From positions 1 through 17,029 of the forward strand of contig JANBPT010000995.1 in NCBI GenBank assembly GCA_027575765.1: DNA of 17,029 nt, in the 5' to 3' direction. Below are positions 1 through 9,646 of the stretch, in pieces; within the stretch, counting starts at the first letter, position 1, and each line of letters begins with the position of its first letter. The position numbers were made by a program, and so were the translations under genes. This DNA is from Tieghemiomyces parasiticus. Taxonomy: Eukaryota; Kickxellomycota; Dimargaritomycetes; Dimargaritales; Dimargaritaceae. The notes beneath the pieces are model-generated. The model was not told the DNA's origin and ran no database searches. It saw nothing but the letters and a program-made list of their open reading frames with translations.

Positions 1-1482
1 CACCAGTGCAAGCACGATAGCCAATCGGAAAACAAGCACTCAAGGAGTACCTCGCAGAACCAATGGTGCTTGGCGTACGTACGATGTGCGTTGCCCTAGG
101 CATTCCCCGTGTAAACCACAGGCGCTTATTCACCTACGTACCGGTTTATTAATCCAGCTATGCTGTTCGCGTTATAGGGCTTTACTTCTAAAAAAAGAAA
201 TCGGATAGGCTGAGTTGGAGTGACTAGAGACAACTGATGGATAAAGGAGGATAATCAAAGTGGGGTAGAGGGAGAATGAGAGAAAGGGAGCTGAGTGGCT
301 CGGAGGGATCCAATGTGGCTCCTACAACCGAGGGTAATCTTGGCGTATAGCTTAGCCAACTCTTTGAGGGATCCATTCGTCGTGTGTACGGCTGGGTTCC
401 AGCCACTAACGTGCACTTCGGTGGATCACTAATTACGAAGGTCCACACGATTCAATCGAGCTGGGTGAATTCCCACTTGGCCGCCGCCCCTTCCCCTCGT
501 GTAGTGAACCGCCTCCCTCGGCCGTCACCTATGTATTTACCCCTTGATAAGCACGCTTTTCCACTGCCCTTCCACAAAACCAGTGTGGTCCACATAAATA
601 TATGTACTACCCTACGAATTGCATTCAATCCCTGAGGGACATCGCATTCAGCCCGACCACGCTGATTGCACTGTAACCAACGTCAGCGGGGCATTACAAA
701 GCAACGACGCATACCCTTGCCAAGGACTTACACTATCACCGCTGCCGGTGGTTTCACTTATACTGCCACCATCCTTCACCAAACTATTGTTGACATTGCT
801 CTCCTTAAACCCACCCACATCGAGAAACAGCACCGGACAATGAATCACGGCAGAACCTACTCCGACAAGTTTCCTCACGAGGTGGACGGTGAGAGGCGGT
901 GCGGCCAAGGATGGTCCGTGTGGCTTTGCCTGATGAAATCAGAGAGAAGCACGTGCGCAAAGCTGGACTAGGGCAAGTGACAATAGAACAACATGGGCGT
1001 CGTAAGGTACAGACGCCAGACAGAACTTGTAATGCGGGGACAAGGTAGCTCTAAGTGTTATTGGTATAAATAGTGCTGGTGTAAGGGGACGTTAAGTTGG
1101 CTTATCGTTCGCTTCCAGATATGTAGTATGACAGCCAGCAGTTGGGTAATTCGTTTGAAGTGGGGGGGGGGTCTTTATTATGACAGGTATGTTGAGTGTA
1201 GGACGATCGGGGGGTATGAGTACATGCAGATAGTATCAAGATGAAGGGGAAGGGAAATAGGACATGTGCGGGAAAGATGACGGGGTCATTAAATAAAGCG
1301 GTTGTGAAAAAATGGGAGCGGGTGGAAAAATAAGCTAGGTGCGGGGTGTGCAATGCCAAGGGTCTAATAAAGCAAAGTCGGGCAGAGGCATAGCGCGCAT
1401 CAGCTAAGCCTGAAGTAGATTCGGCCTTCCGATAGTATGAAGCAAGAACGCGCCAGGACCATGACCTAGATTTCATTGGCTA
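1..1482. other. Non-coding flank 3' of the SH3 membrane-protein gene
   Basis: No gene is supported here. Open frames are short, overlap on both strands and have no recognisable domains. Composition is strand-asymmetric: about 370-840 is rich in C/T on the + strand, and 840-1480 is rich in G/A on the + strand. A run of ten G lies at 1162-1171. A TATA-like stretch (TATAAATAG) lies near 1063-1072 on the + strand, but no gene follows it. The part next to 1483 probably holds the 3' untranslated region of the minus-strand gene. Confidence 0.6.
1174..1179 (-). promoter_or_regulatory. Candidate poly(A) signal AATAAA for the 1483-2970 gene
   Basis: Read on the minus strand this is AATAAA, about 300 nt beyond the stop codon at 1483. 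It is the nearest canonical hexamer I found. The distance is long for a compact fungal 3' UTR, so a non-canonical signal nearer the stop may be used instead. Confidence 0.3.
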
Positions 1483-2970
1483 CTAAGTGGTAGACAATCT
1501 GGGTTCGGTGGGGGGACTGTTCGACAGCTGGGAGTTGGGTTGGCTGCCGGCGGACGACCTACGGCGAATACCAGGTCGCTTGGAACTGTACCGGCGGGGT
1601 AACTGACTATCGTGGACGGTACTAACGGAACGACCACCAATAGAGGGCCGCGGAGGCACTACCGAGGCGGCGGCGGCACGAACGGTTGCGTCGATAGCGG
1701 CGGCCGAGGCGTTGAGCGACATGAGGCTGCGTTCGATATCGGCGGGATTGAAGGTATCGATACTCCGGTCAGACACGCTTTTGGAGGTCGGAGCCGGGGA
1801 GACCCCCATTGCTGTGCCGCTGGTGAGGGCGGCCGCCGAGGTGTCGTAAGCGGTGACACAGACAAGCGGAATGGTGCCTTCCTGGTTGGTATTAGTGTTG
1901 AATCCGATAGCCCATCCGTCGTCGAATGTGCGGAAGAGGAGGCAAATATCGCCAGGGGTCAAGGCAATTTCGTCCTGCATGCGTGGGGTGAATGGGTGCA
2001 CGACACGACACCTGAGCGGGTCAACTGATAGGTGACGCGGGGACCGCACGGCGGTAGGTTTTGACGGCGAGGACCGACCCACCTTGCCGCTGAAGAGGCG
2101 CCGGGAGGACGCGGTAGGGAGGAGTTGCTTGACATGGCCCTGGGCGGTGCGCCGCCGCCGCCGGATGAGCAGAATGGCAGCGAGAAGGAGGAGGAGGAAA
2201 AGGGTCCCCAGAACGACTGGGAGCACGATGGCCAGGGTGCGTCGGCCGTTGCTGTCGCCCAAACTGGGCGGGAAGAACGGGTCGCTGACCGGGTGGCCAT
2301 TGCTGTTGGGACAGGTGTGCGTGGCGAACACGTTCTTGCAGCAGGCTGACTGATCGTTGGACCCGGTGCTGCAGTGGGCGCAGGCAGCGTCTGCGTCGTT
2401 GGGTGCAAACCCGCAGGTATCGGGCTCGTTGGTCTCGCCGGAGATGCATTGGTCGCTGGCCTTGCCGTTGTTACCAGCCGAGTCGCAGCTGGCCACGAGG
2501 TTCTGGTAGATATTGATCGTCAAAGCCTGGTTGGGACAGGCCTGGGTATTGCCTACGAAGGATTTCCACCCCGTGACATATGTCGTACATGTGTCCTGGC
2601 ACAATGGGGGAATGGCTACGGAGGGGTTACATTGCTGTGATGCTACCTCGTTGAGCAGCGCGTAGCATGTGTGCGTTATCCGGTACTGTGGGGTGACGGT
2701 GCCATTCCACCCGGTGCACCCAAACAGCTGGTCCACAGCCGTCTTGTCAGCAGCGGAACCAAAGTACGAATCGAGAGCCTGGTCGAATTGGGACACGCTG
2801 GTGGCCCGTTGGTTGCCCACCTGGATGTACATGGAGACCGAGTACTTGCCGAATGCGGCACCGCAGTACTTGGACGACGCAAGCGAGTAGCAGTTGGCGG
2901 CGGTGGTCTGGGCGGCAACGAGGCCGATCAGGGCCAAAGCCGTGGCTAGAAGGACTAGAAAGAACGGCAT
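1483..2970 (-). CDS. Type I membrane protein: Frizzled/Mid1-like Cys-rich ectodomain, one TM segment, cytosolic SH3 domain
   Basis: Single-exon gene, 495 aa, ATG at 2970 with A at -3. Residues 1-20 form a signal peptide (hydrophobic core, VAA|Q cleavage site). The ectodomain, about 21-243, holds 16 cysteines (27, 36, 85, 102, 114, 124, 128, 145, 162, 175, 186, 197, 200, 210, 211, 220). The stretch 102-145, with C-x11-C then IPPLCQDTC, recalls Frizzled-type cysteine-rich domains, which are also described in fungal Mid1-type proteins. A membrane span at about 245-269 is followed by five arginines (270-274), a stop-transfer signal. An SH3 domain lies at about 321-375 (VVHPF in place of ALYDY, DEIAL, GD, DDGWAIG, EGTIP). 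The Ser-rich tail carries PPRP at 439-442, a possible SH3 ligand, and basic clusters. Inferred role: plasma-membrane sensor or adhesion protein passing an outside signal to SH3-dependent actin, polarity or MAPK partners. Domain layout is seen; ligand and pathway are unknown. Confidence 0.9.
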   Translation of the reverse strand: MPFFLVLLATALALIGLVAAQTTAANCYSLASSKYCGAAFGKYSVSMYIQVGNQRATSVSQFDQALDSYFGSAADKTAVDQLFGCTGWNGTVTPQYRITHTCYALLNEVASQQCNPSVAIPPLCQDTCTTYVTGWKSFVGNTQACPNQALTINIYQNLVASCDSAGNNGKASDQCISGETNEPDTCGFAPNDADAACAHCSTGSNDQSACCKNVFATHTCPNSNGHPVSDPFFPPSLGDSNGRRTLAIVLPVVLGTLFLLLLLAAILLIRRRRRTAQGHVKQLLPTASSRRLFSGKVGRSSPSKPTAVRSPRHLSVDPLRCRVVHPFTPRMQDEIALTPGDICLLFRTFDDGWAIGFNTNTNQEGTIPLVCVTAYDTSAAALTSGTAMGVSPAPTSKSVSDRSIDTFNPADIERSLMSLNASAAAIDATVRAAAASVVPPRPSIGGRSVSTVHDSQLPRRYSSKRPGIRRRSSAGSQPNSQLSNSPPTEPRLSTT

Positions 2971-4830
2971 TGTGAAGATAAATAGGGTAGGAACGTGGCA
3001 AAGTCGAGCCAGCAGGCTAAGACTAGTGGGGGGGGAAACAACTCAGTGAGCAGTTGTTGGTTGGATAGTAGCGAGGAACGAGAGCGGCGAGCTGACCTTT
3101 TAGCCCACGGGTTTCAAGAAACACGCGGTGAGTGACCGCTGGGCAGGCTGGACGTTAATGAATCAGTAAAAATGTTGAACGCGACGTGGCAGTGTGAAGG
3201 AAAGGGGGGCCTAAAACGGTATACGCGTTTAGAACAGGGACAGACGAGAGATCTGGAAACTGCCCAAGAGTGCGGATCAGTAAACATATACATGCACTAG
3301 GCTTCGTAGGGTCAGGCAGGGACACTAGCAAGTAGAGACGGTGGAATGGCTACACCAGGGGGCGGTAAGGGGCGCACTGTGGACTGATGTGGTCGCCAGG
3401 GCGCCGGTGCTACCCATGCACAGAGGCACGGCTAGGGGTGATAGGGTGCAATGTTTGACCCGTCAGTGGGAGAGAATGGGCCGGCTCGACACGTATATGG
3501 CCACCACGGCACACGGACAGGGAGGGAGAAGAGTGATTGCGGGTGGGCGATGGGGAGCTGGATGGCGCGGGTTGGTATTCAGTAGGTGTCTAGAAAGGCT
3601 GGCCCAGGGGGGTCGTGGCTGTCCAGCGACACAATAGCGGATGTTGGAATCGGGCACGACGGGCGAGTGCGGGGGTAGTACCGGCCGCGGGTAGTGAGAG
3701 TTGATTCGATGGTTGACGGGGGGCGGGCTAAGGGCGGAGATTGAAGATGGAGCGAGACGCGATGGCGAGCGAGATGCAGATATAGAGCGGAGCCAGGATG
3801 CGAAATAGAAGCAATAAGGGGGGGACGAACTAAGGTCGTTTTGAAGAGGCCTAGCTGGCGGAGCTGGAACGGGTGTCCACAAGTCTAGGTGGATCGATTG
3901 GGCAGAAGCGACTGGCCGTGACGAGGGTACTCAAGAGGAGCAGCGTGCCGGGGCATAGGGCGTAAAAAAAGGTACCCCTAGTCGGTATGGGACGGGTCGG
4001 GGTTTTATAAAAACAAGAGAGGCAGCGGTAGAGGAGCACCCGAGCTGTCTACTATATGTGGTAACTGGAACGAGAAGGTCGTCGATGTGAGGAAAAGGTG
4101 TGTGGGCGCGGTGGTCAGAAAGATGGGCGATCGGAGAGGCGATACACTCGGGGTGGTGGATGGTGGGGGCGGAGGTGGCGGTGGAGAGACGAAAAAGCGG
4201 TATGGGAAGGAGGGGCGTCGCTCCAGCGGGTGGGAGGGAGGGGTCGGCGAGGGGAGGCCATGCTTTATAAACGAGAATTCTGAGAAGACATGCGTAACTG
4301 TCAGGGCTACCAATGGCCGAGGGGTGTCGCCCGAAGACGCAGTAGAGCGGGCGGCGAGGTGCCATTCAGCCATTCACCCATGCAGCGTAAAGAGGCGGCA
4401 GTGGTGAAGGTGCCAGTGGTAGTGGTGGCCCCTGGCTGCCCCGATCACCCCAGCACCCCGCCAGTTAGGTCGGTTAGATTGCGGGCCACCACTAGGGACG
4501 AAGTGGGGACGGGAGGTTTGCGGATAGATAGGGGGTGACAAGGTGGGGGGGGCAGGGTGGTTGCTGGCAGGAGAAGGGCCCGGAGAGGGGAGGACGGGTA
4601 GAAGGGGGGCGACGTAATGCGAATTCCAAGTTGGTCAACTGTAAAAATAGTCTGGCCACTGCGGCTCTGCTGCAGATACCGGCAGACTGGCAGGCGCAAG
4701 GCCGGCCGGCCATAGCAGGAGGGTGGAAACAGTCGACGTTGTGCTAGGCAGGCAAGTTGAGGGCTCGAAGCGTGCCGTGGAGGTCGACTTTAAACAGCCG
4801 GCACTCCTAAGTCGGTGAGAGGCGGTCAGC
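2971..4830. other. Long pyrimidine-rich upstream flank of the SH3 membrane-protein gene
   Basis: About 1.9 kb without a supported gene. Read toward the gene (minus strand) it is strikingly rich in C and T, and G-rich on the + strand. This produces many Pro/Ser-rich frames, for example 3463-3882, 3931-4365 and 4005-4373, which look like composition artefacts. TATA-like sequences on the minus strand lie near 4005-4012 and 4264-4270, but both are more than 1 kb from the start codon. The first 100 nt upstream of the ATG are a C/T-rich leader typical of fungal promoters or 5' UTRs. The asymmetry ends abruptly near 4820-4850, where a run of ten C (4837-4846) appears on the + strand. Confidence 0.5.
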
Positions 4831-6540
4831 TCAGTTCCCCCCCCCCTCCACCGGCCCACACTACGCAACGATGTACCGTGAACCTCCCCCCCACAGGCAC
4901 CAGCGTCACCCACACTTCCCATATGGCTAGGTACGCTGACCGGTCCAACACATGTGCCCTGGTGACAGCCGTCACTGACATGTCCATCCAAACAGCACCA
5001 GGCCCATGTGTCAGTGCCCAGCGTCAGCTCTGGCCCTTATACCACAGCTATCCTCTATCACGATAGCCCATCTAGGGCTTTTTGTCACTTCCAGTCTTCA
5101 TGTCAGTGTCAAATTGGGGGCATGGCGGGAAGTAATAGACCGCCCCTAGCAGCCAGGGCGTAACGGAGAGGTGGAACACACGTCTCCGGGTCCATTGTTT
5201 AAAACACTGGCTACAGGAGCGAGGAACAGAAATCGCAATTACCTAACCTCCAGTGGTCCCCGGAAGGTTACCCTGTTCGATACCCGCCCACCATACTTAT
5301 CAACACACCCTCGGCAGTATCCCCCGGCCCTTACCGGTGGCTGAAATATATCCCGACTAGCGGTGCCACCAGCCGCGTAGGATTTAGGTTACTGGCTCAG
5401 GGGCACACCTTAGTGGAGTCCTATTGGCCCAGCGGCCCTGTTGGGTGGAGAAAACTGTATCCCGGCCGTACTATGTAAAATGTGGGGAGGGGGTTGCAAT
5501 CTAGGCCCAACGCGTATGCGGTAGCCAACGAGTCAGATCACCAATGACCAGCGACTGTAGCATTATATCCTTATTATCCATCCTTACCCTTAGACATTGC
5601 AGTCGCAGAGGGTGTTCATAGTTCCGTCTTTAGTGCTGTGCCACCAAGCTACCTTAATCCATCCAAACTTAGGTCCCGCGAACAGGCCCCTTCTTCCATA
5701 ATACGATTGGCTGCTCCGAGAATAGCGATTCGCTCGTGTTTGTACAGATTGACCATTCGCGCAGCTGGGAACGGCGCCTGCTTGCAGATGTGCCTAATAT
5801 TATTCTCCCAGCTTCCGCCGCTCTCAATTCATATCCGCTGGCCTGAACGTTTTCAGTAAGATTGGGCAATCTTTCCAAATGTAGACGAGGGATAACCGCA
5901 GTTTCAACGACCCCACCGCTTCTGACCCTGAGGGGGGTTCCGCCATCTCCCGATATTTTTGTCCACTCAAGGGCTGCGTGTCAGGAACTACCCACGCCCC
6001 GTCTGGTCAACCACCGGGCCATTTCCACGCATCAGTGCTATACCCAGCTCCTTCGGCTTGTCTTGACTCGAACCTCGTTTCCCATTATAGCTGTGGACCT
6101 ATATAGGTAGTGGCACCCGATTAGGGTTCATTCTCAAGCCAGTGGTATCATTAAACGAAATACATGTTTCCTCTTGTTAATTACACCACGAATGTAGACA
6201 GTTTACCATGGTCAGCAGAGATAGTTGCTGTCATACACGTCTCCCCAATGATGTGTTCATTGAAAGCTGTTCGGACTTGCCACTTCATCAATGCAGGGGG
6301 CAAGGGGCTACGCCATTTTTTGTTTTACCCCACGTCGGCCTCTCCCGATGGTTATCTTGGCCTGGTACATACGTCTTTTCTATCCACTACGAACAGGGCG
6401 TTAAGATTGTTCAATGCTGCCGCGATGCCTTCATGCGATATAGCCTTCATCATCCGTTATAGGGGTCAATACAGTGTCTGTCGCGGCTTGTCCAGGCCGG
6501 ATGAACCAAATGTACCCCTACAATCCTAACAAACCTGGGA
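4831..6540. other. Intergenic region without recognisable features
   Basis: I see no gene, RNA gene or transposon that I can support. Open frames are at most about 120 codons and have no family signature. The composition is mixed, with the + strand richer in C and T. A short inverted repeat (GGTGGC/GCCACC) lies near 5336-5374. The region may contain decayed mobile sequence, but nothing in it can be named. Confidence 0.5.
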
Positions 6541-6984
6541 ACTACTATCACAAAGGTTAGAGCTCAAGAGACGCAGAAACGCCTACAAAAGTTCAGAACA
6601 GAGTAGGGCGCAGTGTATATCACTTATCATGAGTGTGGTTGTGAGTGAGCAGGGTTGTTGGGGAAACCTAGGCAGGCACTGTTGATCCTTTCGTCATTGG
6701 TCAAGCATGGGGGGGGACACGGGGATTGACTAAAGGCACAGTGGTCACAAAAAAGTTAGGAGCAGGTATTCTAGCTGCAGGTCAGGTGACACGTTTTGTA
6801 TATATGCTCTAACGTGAAAATAATAAAAATCCTAACAATAAATGAGTAGCCGTGAATCTTGAGGGATAAGGCAAAGAAGTCTCGAATAAATACAACTACA
6901 ATCATAGAAGGATATGGGTGATTAGCATTCTAAATGAAATATGACGCTTAGCGCTAGAATTCAGGAAGCGCAGTGATCCGGCAA

Positions 6985-7400
6985 CGTTTCCCAGTAAGCT
7001 CCAACAGTGGTCTGGCGGTACGCAAAGCCTTTCCATGCCCAATAGCAAAGGTCCACAAACATATGCTTGTTTACTTACAAAGTTAACCAGGTACCGTGTG
7101 TAGATGTATATGGTATGTAACTGAAAGTACTAGCGCCAATAAATAAAATAAGATAAATCCAAAAATAACAGCCGAGCTCTTAGTAGCAACTTCGGTCTTA
7201 GTCTGTATAATCTGCGTGTAGGGAATGCTACGCATCAGTCTAGAGGTGGCCAATATTCTCCTTTGCCAGCCTTTCCCGAGGTTAGGCGTCTTCACCCAAG
7301 GATTTCTGACGCGGTGCATATCTTATGAGGTATCAACGCGTCCATTAGATTTCTTTAAGAATTAAATAGAGGATCCACGGCCAATAAGTGTGGTACTAAG
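6985..7400 (+). repeat. Repeat copy 1 (short, most diverged)
   Basis: It shares the order of landmarks with the later copies: the A/T block at about 7136-7160, a hairpin-like segment at about 7172-7200, TGGCC and TTTCCC segments at about 7245-7280, and TTTCTGACG at about 7301-7312. Similarity is patchy and was judged by eye only. The distal hairpin half of the long copies is missing. Confidence 0.4.
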
Positions 7401-7865
7401 CCATGAAATGAGGGTTGAGCTTGTAGCAGTCTACAACCCCCCCCCAACGGATGGGCGATACATGATGGCTGCCTGCGTCTAGAATCAATTGCAAAAGACG
7501 CAAACAGTTAAACAAAGTGACTAACAGTAAATAGAATGAGACTACTGATGCATCCAAAATAAATGATGGAGCGTTTACATGAAATCACTGCCATAAAGTA
7601 AATAAAACCCAATTAATGAAAATCTAATACCGCGCCCCTGGTAACTACTAGGAGCTTGGTTATATATATAGTAGCCAGGGAAAAGGATGTACATACCTGC
7701 ATAATATTAGGTCTTCCCTCCTCTACAGTCTAACACTTTCATCCCAGGGCCTTCTACGAGCTATCGGCCCTTTGGGTTATTGACGCATCCGTCAGAAGAC
7801 TTAAACATTAAGAGCCGATCTCTTCACTACAAAATTGTGTTGCTAGGCCCTGGAACGGGAAATGG
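7401..7865 (+). repeat. Repeat copy 2 (short)
   Basis: Clear similarity to the long copies. Shared segments are TTGTAGCAGTCTAC...CCAACGG (7420-7450, with a run of nine C at 7437-7445), the AAATAAAA block near 7600, the CGCCCCTGG...GAGCTTGG segment (7632-7660), GGATGTACAT..CCTGCATAA (7686-7705) and AACACTTTCATCC (7732-7744). The copy then jumps near 7800-7865 to sequence equivalent to the beginning of the next copy, so the distal hairpin half is absent. Confidence 0.5.
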
Positions 7866-8749
7866 ATCACTAGGCGGCCTAGGACTCCACAACGGCTGGG
7901 TTGTACGTGATGACGGTCTGCACCCAACGGCGAAATAGCAGGATCGCGATTGTTTACTTTTAGACAAAACGCAAATAGTATGGGACCGCAAGGGCGTGCC
8001 AACTACAAGCAGAAGTAAAATAAAAGTAAATAAAATAATAGAAGATAAACAACTGCCAAGCCCTTGCATACTAGTGCGAGCTCGCTTGTTATACTTGGGT
8101 ATAGAGGGTGGGATCTATACTCCCCTGAATAACGCCTGTAGGCTTAAGTCTTAAAGAGGCCTTTCCCTCAACGGGGTGTCGGCCATTATTAAAATCCCCA
8201 AGCATCGGCGCGTCCGATACATGTCTTCAAGAGATAATATGTGTGTCTGAACGAAAAAAAAATTGTAAAGCGGACCGATATCTGAAGGTCGGTTTCGCTT
8301 TCAAAAGAACCTCCGAGACGAAGTGGAGAGTTTGGGAATATGCAGTCGGAGCGGCTGTATCCAAATCTGCAACGAGATGTGAAATTGGTTAACTATTGAC
8401 GGAGAAAACCTAACAATAAAATCTATAAACGTTTACCAACAAGTGAGCTTAGGAAAATATTGGTACTAGACTTTACTAACAGAATAGTGCCAGCGGATGG
8501 CACTATGGGACGAGATACAGGAAAAAGCTGCCGGGCCCTGTGTTGCATACTTGGGCCCGGCTTATATATTATGCCTAAGAATAAATGAACTACGATTATT
8601 GGTGGAGCGCCTAGCTAGGCCTCCGTCTCTCCCGGGCCTCTCCCAGAGGTCGCCCGGGCTTTTTCCTAAGTTTTCGTTTATCAGAGGTATAGGCGCAGTT
8701 TATTACAACTCTTTAAAGCAAGAAGCCGTGCTTGGCTCCATAAATGTGG
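7866..8749 (+). repeat. Repeat copy 3 (long, with hairpin-rich distal half; 'copy A')
   Basis: A long copy about 885 nt long. It aligns with the next copy at an offset that drifts from 881 to 898 through small indels. A 25-nt block at 8387-8411 is identical to 9285-9309. The distal half carries these stems: GGACCGA/TCGGTTT (8272-8278 with 8289-8295), CTCCG/TGGAG (8311-8315 with 8324-8328), TACCAA/TTGGTA (8434-8439 with 8460-8465), ATAGTGCC/GGCACTAT (8484-8491 with 8499-8506), GCCGGGCCC/GGGCCCGGC (8530-8538 with 8553-8561), GGAG-GCCTA/TAGGC-CTCC (8604-8624) and CCCGGGC/GCCCGGG (8631-8637 with 8652-8658). Confidence 0.75.
8272..8658 (+). ncRNA. Putative structured RNA, copy A: chain of at least seven hairpins
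   Basis: Seven hairpins follow one another, and most are matched in copy B. Compared with copy B, the first stem shows A8278-T8289 replaced by G-C and two G-T wobbles (8272/8295, 8273/8294) replaced by G-C. The second shows G8315-T8324 replaced by G-C. The fifth shows C8531-G8560 replaced by T-A. Such paired changes are expected if the folded RNA (or a DNA cruciform) is under selection. Transcription, strand and ends are unknown. I do not recognise any Rfam-type family. It could be a free RNA, a ribozyme, or the recognition end of a non-autonomous element. Confidence 0.45.
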
Positions 8750-9646
8750 TGCTCAGCCCTAGGCGGAGGTCTTTGGTTAGGCCGTACGTGACAACAGTCT
8801 GGGCCCAACGGCAAATCTGGAAGAATATGTCAACAGACGGGATTGTTTATGTGAATGTCAAAATGTAAATAGTATGGGATGGGTACGGTGTGGTTATTGA
8901 TACGGAAAATAAAATAAAATAAAGTTTACCAGATAAATCAAAAATTAGAAAATAGCTGGTGAGCCCTTGCCTAACTACGTGGGCTTGCTTTTATACTCGT
9001 GTGCGGGAAAGGATCTGCATTCCCCTGCATAAGGTGTGTAACCTTAAAACTTTCATCCTAGCTTTCCCCCTAAAGGGATTGGCTAGTGTTTACGTTTTCC
9101 CAGTGCTGACGTGCCCATCAGATATGTTCAAGACGGAAAGCGGGTGTTGGCACCACATAAATGTAAAGTGGACCGGTAACTGAAAGCCGGTCCTGCCTTC
9201 AAGAGAACCTCCGGGTCGAAGCGGAGAATTCAGGAATGTACAGTCGGACCAGCGCTGTCGAAATCTGTAACGCAAAGTTTGGTAGGTTAACTATTGACGG
9301 AGAAAACCTCAAGTGAAATCTAGGAACGTTTACCAACAAGCGAGCTTAAGGGAATATTGGTAATAGACTTTACTAGCGAAATAGTGCCAACGGATGGCAC
9401 TATGGGATAGAAACGGGGAATAAGCTGTCGGGCCCTGTGTTGCATACTTGGGCCCAACTTATATACTATGACTATAATGGATGATCTACGCTAATTGGTG
9501 GAGGGCCTGACTGGTCCTCCGTCTCTTCGGGGCCCCTCCCCAAGGTTGCCCGGTCTCTTTCCTTCTTTTTCTTTTATCGGTTGTATAGGCGCGGCCTATT
9601 ACAGTTCCTCAAAGGTACAAGCCGTGCTCGGTTTCACATAATGTGA
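8750..9646 (+). repeat. Repeat copy 4 (long, hairpin-rich; 'copy B'), abutting tRNA-Glu
   Basis: Second long copy. It begins about where CTAGGCGG recurs (8759-8766, equivalent to 7870-7877) and ends with GCCGTGCTCGG (9621-9631, equivalent to GCCGTGCTTGG in copy A). Recognisable similarity stops a few nucleotides before the tRNA at 9647. Its stems match those of copy A at equivalent places: 9170-9176 with 9187-9193, 9209-9213 with 9222-9226, 9331-9336 with 9357-9362, 9381-9388 with 9396-9403, 9427-9435 with 9450-9458, and 9500-9507 with 9513-9520. The frame opened by the ATG in copy A at 8497 meets a stop after nine codons here, so the unit does not appear to encode a protein. Confidence 0.75.
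9170..9551 (+). ncRNA. Putative structured RNA, copy B
   Basis: Equivalent of the hairpin chain at 8272-8658. The first stem, GGACCGG/CCGGTCC (9170-9176 with 9187-9193), is fully Watson-Crick with a 10-nt loop, the same loop length as in copy A. CTCCG/CGGAG keeps an 8-nt loop. ATAGTGCC/GGCACTAT is identical in both arms, and its 7-nt loop differs by one base. The GGGCCC stem has one C-A mismatch (9429/9456). GGAGGGCC/GGTCCTCC (9500-9507 with 9513-9520) forms eight pairs. The last hairpin is weaker than in copy A. Confidence 0.45.

Larger units (their letters stand above)
6985..9646 (+). repeat. Tandem array of diverged repeat units (two short, two long) ending at the tRNA gene
   Basis: At least four copies of one module lie head to tail. 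The same landmarks recur in order: a segment containing (A)CAGTCT/GGTCTG and usually CCCAACGG (near 7005, 7430, 7915, 8795), an A/T block of AATAAA-type words (near 7140, 7600, 8020, 8910), an AGCCC-type hairpin segment (near 7176, 7631, 8059, 8963), a GGATCTGCAT-type segment, a TTTC-CCC segment, then TGACG...CATC and TTCAAGA. The spacing of the hairpin landmark is about 455, 428 and 904 nt. The first two copies lack the distal, about 450-nt, hairpin-rich half found in the last two. No reading frame is conserved between copies. Boundaries are approximate and the oldest copy is the least certain. I do not recognise the family. Confidence 0.7.

Noticed and set aside
925..955. CTGATGA near 930, the start of a hammerhead ribozyme core
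   Set aside because: No following GAAA core in register and no flanking stems that would form the three-way junction.
1102..1476. A 124-codon minus-strand frame just after the SH3 gene
   Set aside because: Low-complexity sequence overlapping the expected 3' UTR, without a recognisable domain.
3463..4407. Several Pro/Ser-rich minus-strand frames and overlapping + strand frames
   Set aside because: They arise from the pyrimidine-rich composition. No domain, signal or intron structure supports them.
5236..5292. A tRNA-like B-box word (TGTTCGATACC) that might mark a SINE or tRNA
   Set aside because: No cloverleaf, A box or T-run goes with it.
8474..8483. A TACTAAC-AG word suggesting an intron 3' end in repeat copy A
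   Set aside because: Copy B reads TACTAGCGA at the same place, no matching donor or coding frame is present, and the word is explained by the repeat.
8497..8868. A 123-codon + strand frame inside repeat copy A
   Set aside because: Its ATG lies inside a hairpin arm, the equivalent frame in copy B stops after nine codons, and the peptide matches no family I know.
9170..9470. Group I intron-like words (GAATGTACAGTCGGACC near 9233-9249, and AATAAGCTG near 9419-9427)
   Set aside because: The matching partner element with GACTA is not found upstream, the two words occur in the wrong order for P-Q-R-S, and copy A does not preserve them well.
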